10,719 nt of DNA from Acidobacteriaceae bacterium UBA1795 (GTDB taxonomy: Bacteria > Acidobacteriota > Terriglobia > Terriglobales > Acidobacteriaceae), in contig DCFV01000178.1 in assembly GCA_002314435.1 (NCBI GenBank), positions 19,247-29,965 on the forward strand, in the 5' to 3' direction. Position 1 is the stretch's first letter. Each line of letters starts with the position of its first letter. A program made the translations under genes and the position numbers. Of this stretch, positions 1 through 6,860 are shown piece after piece. The notes beneath the pieces are model-generated. The model saw only the letters and a list, made by a program, of their open reading frames with translations. It had not been told where the DNA came from and searched no databases.

Positions 1-2538
1 CAGCAGGTGGAGAACGGCGCCAACGTGCTCGACATCTGCATGGATGAGGGCATGATTGACGGCGTGGCCGCGATGACGCGCTTTCTGCAGTTGTTGGGCA
101 GCGAGCCTGAAGTGGCCAAGGTTCCGTTCATGGTGGACTCGTCGAACTGGGCGGTGATCGAGGCTGGGTTGAAGTGCCTGCAGGGCAAGGGCATTGTGAA
201 CTCGATCTCGCTGAAGGAAGGCGAGGCTGCGTTTCGGGAGCACGCGCACACGATTCTGAAGTACGGCGCGGCCGTGGTGGTGATGGCCTTTGACGATCAG
301 GGGCAGGCGGCGAACTACGAGGAGAAGATCCGCGTTTGTGAGCGTGCGTATCGAATTCTTGTGGATGAAGTAGGCTTTCCCTCCGAAGACATCATCTTCG
401 ATCCGAATATCCTCACCGTCGCAACTGGCATGGAGGAACACAACAACTATGCGGTCGATTTCATCCGCGCCACGCGATGGATCAAGGAGAACCTGCCGAA
501 CGCCAAGGTGAGCGGTGGCGTGTCGAACATATCCTTCAGCTTTCGCGGCAACAACCGCGTGCGCGAAGCGATGCACTCGGCGTTCCTCTTTCATGCCATC
601 GCCGCCGGCATGGACATGGGCATCGTGAATGCCGGCATGCTCGAGGTCTACGAGGAGATTGAGCCGCACCTGAAGGAACTGGTGGAGGATGTGCTGCTCA
701 ACCGGCGTCCCGATGCCACCGAACGACTGGTTGAGTTTGGTGAAACGTTGAAAGACTCCGGAGCAACGGTTGTCGAAAAAAAGACCGAAGAGTGGCGCAC
801 CGGCACCGTGGAGGAGCGGCTCGCACACGCGCTGGTGAAGGGCATTGACACCTATATCGATGCGGATACCGAAGAGGCGCGTGCCAAGCTTGGCCGGCCG
901 CTGCTGGTGATTGAAGGGCCGCTGATGGCGGGCATGAGCGTGGTGGGCGATCTGTTCGGCGCGGGCAAGATGTTTCTGCCGCAGGTGGTCAAGTCCGCAC
1001 GAGTGATGAAGAAGGCCGTCGCCTATCTCACGCCGTTCATGGAGGCAGAAAAGGCCGCGATGGCCGCGGCCGGGCGGGAAGTCAAGCCGCAGGGCAAGAT
1101 TGTGCTGGCCACCGTGCGCGGCGATGTGCATGACATAGGCAAGAACATCGTAGGCGTGGTGCTGGCCTGCAACAACTATGAGGTAATCGACCTGGGCGTG
1201 ATGGTGCCTGCGGAGAAGATCCTTGAACGGGCGAGGATTGAGAATGCCGACATGATCGGCCTCAGCGGCCTGATTACGCCGTCGCTCGATGAGATGGTGC
1301 ACGTGGCCCGCGAGATGGAGCGGCAATGCTTCAAGCTACCGTTGCTGATCGGCGGCGCAACCACGAGCCGCGCGCACACCGCGGTGAAGATCGCTCCGCA
1401 TTACAGCCAGCCGGTGGTGCATGTACTCGACGCCAGCCGCGCCGTGCCTGTGACGACGAGCTTGCTGAGCGAAGAGAACCGTGCCAACTTCATTGCGCAA
1501 CATCGCGCCGACTATGACGCGATCCGCAAGGTGCATGCTTCGCCGCGTGCCAAGGCGCTGCCGCTGGATGCAGCGCGCACACGACGCACGCCCATCAAGT
1601 GGCGCGCGGAGGATGTTCCTGTGCCGGAGTTTTCAGGCGTGCAGGTCTTCGACGACTATTCGCTTGCGGATCTGCGCGAGTACATTGACTGGACACCGTT
1701 CTTTCACGCATGGGGCCTGAAGGGGGTCTACCCACGCATACTGGAGCATGAAGAGCACGGCGCGCAGGCTAGGCAACTGTTGACCGAAGGCAACGCGCTG
1801 CTTGACCGCACCATCGCGGAGAAGCTGCTGGTGGCGCGCGGCGTCTGCGGCGTGTTTCCAGCGAGTGCGGTGGGCGACGACGTGGAACTCTATACCGACG
1901 AGACGCGCCAGCAAGTGCTCGCACGATTCCACTTTCTGCGCCAGCAGACCGACCGCGAGGGTAACGAGCCGTGCCGTTCGCTCGGCGACTTCATCGCGCC
2001 GAAAGAGACAGCCCTGCCCGACCATATTGGCGCTTTCGCGGTCACAAGCGGCATCGGGTTACAGGAGTTGCGCGACAGTTTCCGCGCCGTGCACGACGAT
2101 TACAACGCGATCATGGCGGAGGCTCTGGCTGATCGGTTGGCCGAAGCCTTTGCCGAGTGCCTGCACAAGCGTGTGCGCGATGCGTGGGGGTTCGGCCGTT
2201 CGGAGTCGTTGACGCCGGCTGAGCTGATCCAGGAGAAGTATCGCGGCATCCGACCCGCGCCCGGCTATCCGGCTTGCCCGGACCACACAGAGAAGCAGAC
2301 GATTTGGCGACTGCTCAATGTGGAGGCCGAGACAGGGATGCGGCTCACGGAGTCGTTTGCCATGTGGCCCGGATCGAGCGTAAGCGGTATTTACTTTGCG
2401 CATCCAGAGTCGCGCTACTTCAGCCTGGGTAAGATTGACCGCGACCAGGTGGCCGACTATGCCGCGCGCAAGGGGATGAGCGTCGCGGAGGTTGAGCGTT
2501 GGCTCAGCCAGAACCTCAACTACGATCCTGTGGGGTAG
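1..2538 (+). CDS. metH: Cobalamin-dependent methionine synthase, 5'-truncated by the window edge
   Basis: This enzyme transfers the methyl group of 5-methyltetrahydrofolate through cobalamin to homocysteine, making methionine and tetrahydrofolate in the cytoplasm. The reading frame is open from base 1, so the GTG at 7 is not a real start. Visible domains, in fragment numbering: most of the pterin (methyl-THF) binding barrel (about 1-240), a helical cap (about 265-355), the B12-binding Rossmann domain with the DxHxxG motif GDVHDIGKN and its cobalt-ligand His at residue 377, a second B12 motif SGLITPSLDEM, then IGGATTSRAHTAVKI. The AdoMet-dependent reactivation domain fills the last 320 residues or so, with RPAPGYPACPDHTEK from residue 751. 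The cobalt-ligand His is His759 in E. coli MetH, so about 382 residues lie upstream, and 382 + 845 equals the E. coli length of 1227. Whether the N-terminal homocysteine-binding module is fused or encoded separately cannot be seen. Identity is very secure. Confidence 0.97.
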   Translation, partial: QQVENGANVLDICMDEGMIDGVAAMTRFLQLLGSEPEVAKVPFMVDSSNWAVIEAGLKCLQGKGIVNSISLKEGEAAFREHAHTILKYGAAVVVMAFDDQGQAANYEEKIRVCERAYRILVDEVGFPSEDIIFDPNILTVATGMEEHNNYAVDFIRATRWIKENLPNAKVSGGVSNISFSFRGNNRVREAMHSAFLFHAIAAGMDMGIVNAGMLEVYEEIEPHLKELVEDVLLNRRPDATERLVEFGETLKDSGATVVEKKTEEWRTGTVEERLAHALVKGIDTYIDADTEEARAKLGRPLLVIEGPLMAGMSVVGDLFGAGKMFLPQVVKSARVMKKAVAYLTPFMEAEKAAMAAAGREVKPQGKIVLATVRGDVHDIGKNIVGVVLACNNYEVIDLGVMVPAEKILERARIENADMIGLSGLITPSLDEMVHVAREMERQCFKLPLLIGGATTSRAHTAVKIAPHYSQPVVHVLDASRAVPVTTSLLSEENRANFIAQHRADYDAIRKVHASPRAKALPLDAARTRRTPIKWRAEDVPVPEFSGVQVFDDYSLADLREYIDWTPFFHAWGLKGVYPRILEHEEHGAQARQLLTEGNALLDRTIAEKLLVARGVCGVFPASAVGDDVELYTDETRQQVLARFHFLRQQTDREGNEPCRSLGDFIAPKETALPDHIGAFAVTSGIGLQELRDSFRAVHDDYNAIMAEALADRLAEAFAECLHKRVRDAWGFGRSESLTPAELIQEKYRGIRPAPGYPACPDHTEKQTIWRLLNVEAETGMRLTESFAMWPGSSVSGIYFAHPESRYFSLGKIDRDQVADYAARKGMSVAEVERWLSQNLNYDPVG

Positions 2539-2570
2539 TGCGCTTCAGCAACCAACTGCGGCCGACCTGC

Positions 2571-2594
2571 GATACTATCGACGTCGGAGACGCC
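2571..2594 (+). promoter_or_regulatory. Possible short leader of the GH97 gene: weak extended -10 and ribosome binding site
   Basis: The 56 bases between metH and the GH97 gene hold TGC followed by GATACT (2568-2576), which resembles an extended -10 element. No acceptable -35 hexamer sits at the right distance. GGAG at 2586-2589 lies five bases before the ATG at 2595 and is a reasonable ribosome binding site. No terminator hairpin is visible after metH, so readthrough from metH is also possible. The ribosome binding site is plausible; the promoter is weak. Confidence 0.25.
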
Positions 2595-4613
2595 ATGCCT
2601 CGTTTGTCGTTCAGCTGTCTGTCTGTTCTGCTCCTTGCGGCGCACCTTTGCGCGCAAGGTACGACCGTGCCCCGGATCAAGGTTGTGTCACCCGATGGGC
2701 AGATAACACTCCTGCTGTCGGATGCCAAGGCCAGCAAAGCCATGGATCCGCCCAGTGATGATCTGCGCTACTCGGTGGATTTTCACGGCAAGTGGCTGAT
2801 GGACGAGGGCGTCCTCGGGCTCAAGTTTGAGGGCCAGCCGGCGCTGGGGCCGGGCATGCGGCAGGTGCGCGTCACAACGGGCCAGGCCGACGCTACCTAC
2901 GCAATTCCAGTGGGCAAGACGAGCACGGTGCGGGACCACTACAACTCCGCCCTCGTCGATCTTGAAGACGACTCTGGCCGCAAATTGTCGGTCGAGATTC
3001 GCGCCTTCGATGACGGCGTCGCGTTCCGGTATATTGTGCCGGATCAGGCAGCGCTGCATCGTCTCCGCCTGGAGCGGGAACTTACCGAGTTCCGTTATAT
3101 CAAGGACGCCACTCTCTATCCGCTGCTTCTGGAAGGCTTTCAGTCGTCGTACGAAGACGAGTATCAACAGCGGAAGGTGAGCGGCCTGCATCGCGACTGG
3201 CTGGTGGGCCTGCCGCTGCTTGCGGAGATCCCCGGCGCGGGGTGGGTGGCGATCACCGAAGCTGACATCGACAACTATGCGGGCATGTATCTGCGCAAGG
3301 CGGATTCCGCGTTAGCCATACATGCGGAGTTGTCGCCACGCGTCGATCAGCCGACGATTGCAGTGGAAGCCGATGCACCGCTGACCACGCCATGGCGTGT
3401 GCTGATGATTGGCGATGCTCCGGGGCGGCTGGTCGAGTCGAACATTGTGCTCAATCTGAACCCTCCGTCGCAGATACGTGACACGTCGTGGATTCGCGCG
3501 GGCAAGTCGGCTTGGGACTGGTGGTCGGGCCCGGCCGCTCCGGGCGCTGACTTCAAGCCCGGCATGAACAACGCGACGATGAAGCACTACATCGACTTTG
3601 CTTCGAGCGCAGGCCTGCCGTACATGCTCATCGACGCGGGCTGGGCGTTGGCTGATCGCAAGGGGCCGCAGGATTACGCGGCGCTGGCGGACATCACGCA
3701 GGTGACGCCGGAGATCGACATGCCGGAACTGCTGCGCTATGCGAAGGCCAAGCACGTGAAGCTGTGGCTCTGGTCGCACTGGACCTCAGTCGACAAATAC
3801 ATGGACCGCGCGTTTCCGCTCTTCGAGCAATGGGGTATCGCGGGTGTGAAGATCGACTTCATGAATCGCGACGACCAACAGATGGTGGATTGGTATCGGC
3901 GCGTGCTTGAATTGGCCGCTGCGCATCACCTCATGATCGACTACCACGGAGCGTACAAGCCCGACGGCATTCGCCGCACCTATCCGAACCTGATGACGCG
4001 CGAAGGCGTGATGGGCAAGGAATATTTGAAGTGGAGCGCGCGTACCACGCCGGCGCACAACACCACACTTCCATTTACGCGCATGCTGGCCGGACCGCTG
4101 GACTATACGCCGGGCGCGTTCCTGAACAGTAATCGTGAGAACTTTGTGTCGCGCAACGTGGAGCCGATGGGGCTGGGCACACGCGCGCATGAGCTTGCGC
4201 TTTACGTGATTCTTGAGAGCCCTCTGCAGATGGTTGCCGACAGCCCGGAGCACTATAAGGGGCAGCATGACTTTGAATTCATCCGCCAGGTGCCGGCCAC
4301 TTGGGATGAAGTGCGCGTGCTCGACGGGCGCCCGATGCAGAACATCACACTGGCGCGCCGCAGCGGCAAAGACTGGTACATCGGCTCGATCACCAACTGG
4401 GATGCGCGCACGGTCGAGGTGCCATTGAGCTTTCTGGGAGAAGGAAAGTACACGGCAGAGATCTACGCTGACGCGTCTGATGCCGCGACCAACGCTACTC
4501 ACACCACGTTCACCACGCAGACGGTGGACCGCGCCACGGTGCTGGACGTGCGCATGGTTTCCGGCGGCGGTAATGCGATGTGGATTCATCCCGCCAGTGC
4601 CGCGAAGCCCTGA
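2595..4613 (+). CDS. Secreted glycoside hydrolase family 97 enzyme, retaining alpha-galactosidase-like
   Basis: This 672-residue protein is predicted to hydrolyse alpha-linked glycosides outside the cytoplasm. A signal peptide is visible (Arg3, hydrophobic core about 9-18, likely cleavage near Ala20). Next come the GH97 N-terminal beta-sandwich (about 24-285, with SPDGQITLLL and the LGLKFEG block), a TIM barrel (about 295-570, with AWDWWSG, IDAGW, LWLWSHW, GVKIDFMNRDD and REGVMGKEY) and a C-terminal beta domain. In known GH97 enzymes the retaining alpha-galactosidase BtGH97b uses Asp415 and Glu470 (recalled). Asp421 (KIDFM) and Glu476 (GKEY) here share the same 55-residue spacing, and Glu470 sits where inverting SusB has a calcium ligand. 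I infer a retaining mechanism; the exact sugar (galactose, L-arabinose or other) is open. The start at 2595 is chosen because the signal peptide begins there and GGAG lies five bases upstream. The frame stays open back to 2499 inside metH, but that extension is metH shadow. Confidence 0.9.
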   Translation: MPRLSFSCLSVLLLAAHLCAQGTTVPRIKVVSPDGQITLLLSDAKASKAMDPPSDDLRYSVDFHGKWLMDEGVLGLKFEGQPALGPGMRQVRVTTGQADATYAIPVGKTSTVRDHYNSALVDLEDDSGRKLSVEIRAFDDGVAFRYIVPDQAALHRLRLERELTEFRYIKDATLYPLLLEGFQSSYEDEYQQRKVSGLHRDWLVGLPLLAEIPGAGWVAITEADIDNYAGMYLRKADSALAIHAELSPRVDQPTIAVEADAPLTTPWRVLMIGDAPGRLVESNIVLNLNPPSQIRDTSWIRAGKSAWDWWSGPAAPGADFKPGMNNATMKHYIDFASSAGLPYMLIDAGWALADRKGPQDYAALADITQVTPEIDMPELLRYAKAKHVKLWLWSHWTSVDKYMDRAFPLFEQWGIAGVKIDFMNRDDQQMVDWYRRVLELAAAHHLMIDYHGAYKPDGIRRTYPNLMTREGVMGKEYLKWSARTTPAHNTTLPFTRMLAGPLDYTPGAFLNSNRENFVSRNVEPMGLGTRAHELALYVILESPLQMVADSPEHYKGQHDFEFIRQVPATWDEVRVLDGRPMQNITLARRSGKDWYIGSITNWDARTVEVPLSFLGEGKYTAEIYADASDAATNATHTTFTTQTVDRATVLDVRMVSGGGNAMWIHPASAAKP

Positions 4614-4625
4614 ATTGTTCGGCGT

Positions 4626-4999
4626 TGGATTGTTGCCGTTCATGCCTTCCGTTCTTCTGGCGGATGGGCCGAGGATGTGTCGGACGTGGAGATTGTTTCG
4701 GCCATTCAGGAACTGGCCGAGACGGCGGGCGGCGTTACGACGGCGGTTACTGCACGGTTCTACGCCCACGGGCGCATTCGGCCTGATGAACTGACTGTCC
4801 CTGCATTACCGGCAACGGCCTCAAGACCACTGACGTGCTTCACGGCGCATACGACGAGAGCCGCACACTTCCTGCGCGCCGCAGCGACTTTGAGCAGTTT
4901 GTGGAAGATGAGATGGCCGCGATCCAGGACTGGTGGGGCACGGCGACGGCAAGCCATATTCGCCAGTGTGCCGTGCACGAGATCGTTGCATTGGTGTGA
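4626..4999 (+). pseudogene. thrC: Threonine synthase C-terminal remnant, frameshifted and internally deleted
   Basis: Threonine synthase is a PLP fold-type II enzyme that converts O-phosphohomoserine to threonine. Only its C-terminal part is recognisable. In the first frame (about 4626-4799) it reads AVHAFRSSGGWAEDVSDVEI, then a helix ending LAET, then AGGVTTAVTARFYAHGRIRP. The family normally has an EGIFTETAGGVT-type stretch here. LAETAGGVT (about 4710-4733) therefore looks like an in-frame loss of seven residues between two GAGAC copies, with the scar at 4719-4724. At the C run 4799-4801 one base appears lost. The homology resumes in the next frame as CITGNGLKTTDVLHGAYDE and runs to TGA at 4997-4999. 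The PLP-lysine half of the enzyme is absent. No credible start or ribosome binding site is present, and the remnant begins within about 20 bases of the GH97 stop. It is very likely non-functional. An assembly error could explain the single-base shift, but not the missing N-terminal two thirds. Confidence 0.82.
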
Positions 5000-5008
5000 T
5001 TCAGCTCA

Positions 5009-5040
5009 CGCGGGAGCGTGCATTGCGCAGTGCTCCCGCG
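5009..5040 (+). terminator. GC-rich hairpin after the threonine synthase remnant
   Basis: CGCGGGAGC (5009-5017) is the exact reverse complement of GCTCCCGCG (5032-5040), giving a nine-base-pair stem. The 14-base loop contains a further TGC/GCA pairing. No T tract follows, so it is not a standard intrinsic terminator. It lies ten bases after the stop of the thrC remnant and ahead of the olsB promoter. It could be a leftover terminator of the former thrC gene or a transcript-end stabiliser. The stem is certain; the function is inferred. Confidence 0.4.
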
Positions 5041-5083
5041 CGTGCAGGCGGGTCACAACGTGAATAAGGTTTTTGCCACCTAT

Positions 5084-5112
5084 TTGCACTGGCTTCACTT
5101 TCCTCTTACAAT
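5084..5112 (+). promoter_or_regulatory. Sigma70-type promoter of the olsB-olsA pair
   Basis: TTGCAC (5084-5089) and TACAAT (5107-5112) are separated by exactly 17 bases. The first matches the -35 consensus at five of six positions and the second matches the -10 consensus at five of six. Transcription should begin near 5119. That rules out the in-frame TTG at 5073 as the start of the following gene and leaves a leader of about 35 bases before the ATG at 5154. A stretch of T residues (5070-5074) lies just upstream. It is the best promoter match in the window; no experiment supports it. Confidence 0.65.
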
Positions 5113-5153
5113 TCCCGCCGGATACTACTCCCGTGATTACGCACGCTGGGAAG

Positions 5154-6032
5154 ATGTCTCCGACCGATTATTCTTCCGGATCCACCGCGTCGGTGGAAGC
5201 CCCTGCCTTATCCCTGTCTTTGTCGTTGCCCCTGGCGCCCGCGCGGCCGCGCATTCATGCGGAGGTTGGAAAGTACAGCGTGCGCCTGGCGGAAACCATT
5301 GAAGATCGCGACGCTGCGTGCCGTTTGCGCTTCAAGGTTTTCAACATCGAGATGGGCGAAGGGTTGGCGAGTTCCTATCAGACCGGGCTCGATACCGACC
5401 ACTTCGATCTGTTCTGCGAGCATCTACTGGTGGAAGAGAAGTCGACCGGGCGCATCGTTGGCACCTATCGCATGCAGACTGGCGAGACGGCAGCGCGCAA
5501 CCTCGGCTACTACTCCGAGCAGGAATTTCATTTCGAGCCCTATGAGATGCTGCGCCCCGGCATTCTTGAGCTGGGCCGAGCCTCCATCGACCGCGAACAC
5601 CGCACTCCGGAGGTGTTGACCCTTCTATGGAGGGGAATCGCGCAGTATGCTACTGACATGGGGCTGCGCTACCTAATCGGTTGTTCATCGTTGAATTCCC
5701 AGGACCCGAGTGAAGGCTGGCAGATGTATGACCAGTTGGAGCATTACCGGGTCTCGCCGGAGTTTGCCACTGAGCCGACGGCTGCCTACGCCTGCCCCAC
5801 CGAGCAGGAGGGCGCGATTGCACAGCCATCGCCCCGCGCGGACAACGCCGCGCTGCCGACATTGCCGAAGGTTCCCAAGCTTCTACGCACATATCTAGCC
5901 ATTGGCGCGCGCGTCTGCGCTCCACCGGCCTGGGACCGCGAGTTCGGCACTATCGACTTTCTGACACTGCTCGATCTGAGGCTGCTGTCTCCTTCAGCAC
6001 GCCATCGCTTCCTCGCTCCGCTCACCTCGTGA
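5154..6032 (+). CDS. olsB: OlsB-like acyl-ACP:ornithine N-acyltransferase (GNAT/hemolysin-like fold)
   Basis: The predicted reaction is transfer of a 3-hydroxyacyl group from acyl-ACP to the alpha-amino group of ornithine, giving lyso-ornithine lipid, the first step of ornithine-lipid synthesis at the inner membrane. The 292-residue protein has a Ser/Leu/Pro-rich, probably disordered N-terminus (1-35). The OlsB acyltransferase core (about 40-200) shows AACRLRFKVFNIEMG, DTDHFDLFCEHLLV, GRIVGTYRM, GYYSEQEF, LELGRASID, LLWRGIAQY and YLIGCSSL. The family's C-terminal block LLRTYLAIGARVCAPPAWDR follows (about 243-262). ATG 5154 is preferred because the promoter at 5084-5112 lies inside longer versions. 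GTG 5133 is in frame and possible, and neither has a strong ribosome binding site (GGGAAG directly abuts the ATG). The stop overlaps the next start. A different amine acceptor cannot be excluded. Confidence 0.86.
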   Translation: MSPTDYSSGSTASVEAPALSLSLSLPLAPARPRIHAEVGKYSVRLAETIEDRDAACRLRFKVFNIEMGEGLASSYQTGLDTDHFDLFCEHLLVEEKSTGRIVGTYRMQTGETAARNLGYYSEQEFHFEPYEMLRPGILELGRASIDREHRTPEVLTLLWRGIAQYATDMGLRYLIGCSSLNSQDPSEGWQMYDQLEHYRVSPEFATEPTAAYACPTEQEGAIAQPSPRADNAALPTLPKVPKLLRTYLAIGARVCAPPAWDREFGTIDFLTLLDLRLLSPSARHRFLAPLTS

Positions 6033-6775
6033 CTCTACGAGCGGCCCGGCGCGCTGTGGCGCTGGCCCTGGCTTTAGTGCTCTGCATCATCCATTACTGG
6101 ATCGCCCGCCTTCGCGGCCCGCTCACCATGGAACGGCGCGCCCTGTGGGTACAGTCGGCTTCGCAGATTGTGCTGAAAAGCCTCGGGATTCACTACCTGG
6201 TCGACGGTGCGCCGCCGCGTTCAGGCATCGTTGTTTCCAACCACCTGAGCTATCTCGACATCCTGATTCTTTCGTCCGCTATGCCATGCTTTTTCGTGGC
6301 CAAGGCGGAGATTGGAGGCTGGCCGTTCTTCGGTGAGGCGGCGCGCGTTGGCGGCACCATGTTCATTAACCGCTCCAGCCTGTACAGTGCAGAAAAGGTG
6401 GCAGCCATGATGGCTGAACGGCTCGAGTTGCCTGTGCCAGTGCTGTTTTTCCCTGAAGGCACCAGCACCGACGGCAGCGCCGTGCTGCGCTTCCACTCGC
6501 GGCTATTTGAGCCGGCCATACAGGCCGGTGCGCCGGTCACCACTGCCACGCTGCGTTATGTGCTTACCGACGGCTCGGACGAGCGCGACCTGTGCTGGTT
6601 CGGCGACGATCCCTTCCTGCCGCATCTGTGGAAGGCGCTTGGGTGCGGCGGCTTTACTGCGGAGGTGCGGTTCGGCGAGCCGCAGGTGTATCCGCACCGC
6701 CGTGTGGCAGCCGACACGACGCATGCGGAGATCACCGCACTGCGTAACAGCAATCCCATTTTGCAGACCACCTGA
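6029..6775 (+). CDS. olsA: PlsC-family 1-acyltransferase, probable OlsA (lyso-ornithine lipid O-acyltransferase)
   Basis: PlsC-family enzymes acylate lyso-lipids at the cytoplasmic face of the inner membrane. Beside olsB, the likely job is O-acylation of lyso-ornithine lipid. The 248-residue protein has an N-terminal membrane segment (about residues 9-25). The family motifs follow in order: NHLSYLD with catalytic HX4D residues His72 and Asp77, MFINR with Arg115, FPEGTS with Glu143, and an APVTTATLRY block corresponding to motif IV. The GTG start at 6029 overlaps the olsB stop in GTGA (6029-6032), so translation is probably coupled to olsB and no separate ribosome binding site is needed. The alternative is an ordinary 1-acylglycerol-3-phosphate acyltransferase (plsC); the operon context favours OlsA. 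The PlsC family call is firm, the exact substrate is inferred. Confidence 0.85.
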   Translation: MTLRAARRAVALALALVLCIIHYWIARLRGPLTMERRALWVQSASQIVLKSLGIHYLVDGAPPRSGIVVSNHLSYLDILILSSAMPCFFVAKAEIGGWPFFGEAARVGGTMFINRSSLYSAEKVAAMMAERLELPVPVLFFPEGTSTDGSAVLRFHSRLFEPAIQAGAPVTTATLRYVLTDGSDERDLCWFGDDPFLPHLWKALGCGGFTAEVRFGEPQVYPHRRVAADTTHAEITALRNSNPILQTT

Positions 6776-6846
6776 AGGAACTGCGGCGCGTTGCTCTTGG
6801 AGTCTCCGCGCCTGTGCACGGCCGGTTTCTGTACACTGCAGAGACC

Positions 6847-6853
6847 AAGGAGG
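6847..6853 (+). promoter_or_regulatory. Strong ribosome binding site fixing the peroxidase start
   Basis: AAGGAGG lies seven bases before the ATG at 6861 and is a near-perfect Shine-Dalgarno match, the strongest in the window. The same frame stays open upstream to 6507, inside the acyltransferase gene. This site, together with the onset of family homology, decides the start at 6861. The 85-base gap after olsA also holds TACACT (6832-6837), a partial -10 with no matching -35, so a separate promoter is unproven. Confidence 0.8.
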
Positions 6854-6860
6854 TCTTACT

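Noticed and set aside
3786..4769. A 327-residue minus-strand open frame opposite the GH97 gene
   Set aside because: It lies antisense to well-conserved GH97 catalytic sequence and has a His/Arg-rich composition typical of an antisense shadow in GC-rich DNA.
4677..5063. A 128-residue open frame from GTG 4677 as an independent gene
   Set aside because: Its first 41 residues are threonine synthase-like, but after 4799 the real homology moves to another frame and the rest is rich in Arg, Ala, Cys and Ser, as expected of out-of-frame translation. It is part of the pseudogene.
6832..6837. TACACT as a -10 for the peroxidase gene
   Set aside because: No -35-like hexamer lies 15-19 bases upstream, so the gene may be read from the ols promoter or from an unrecognised one.
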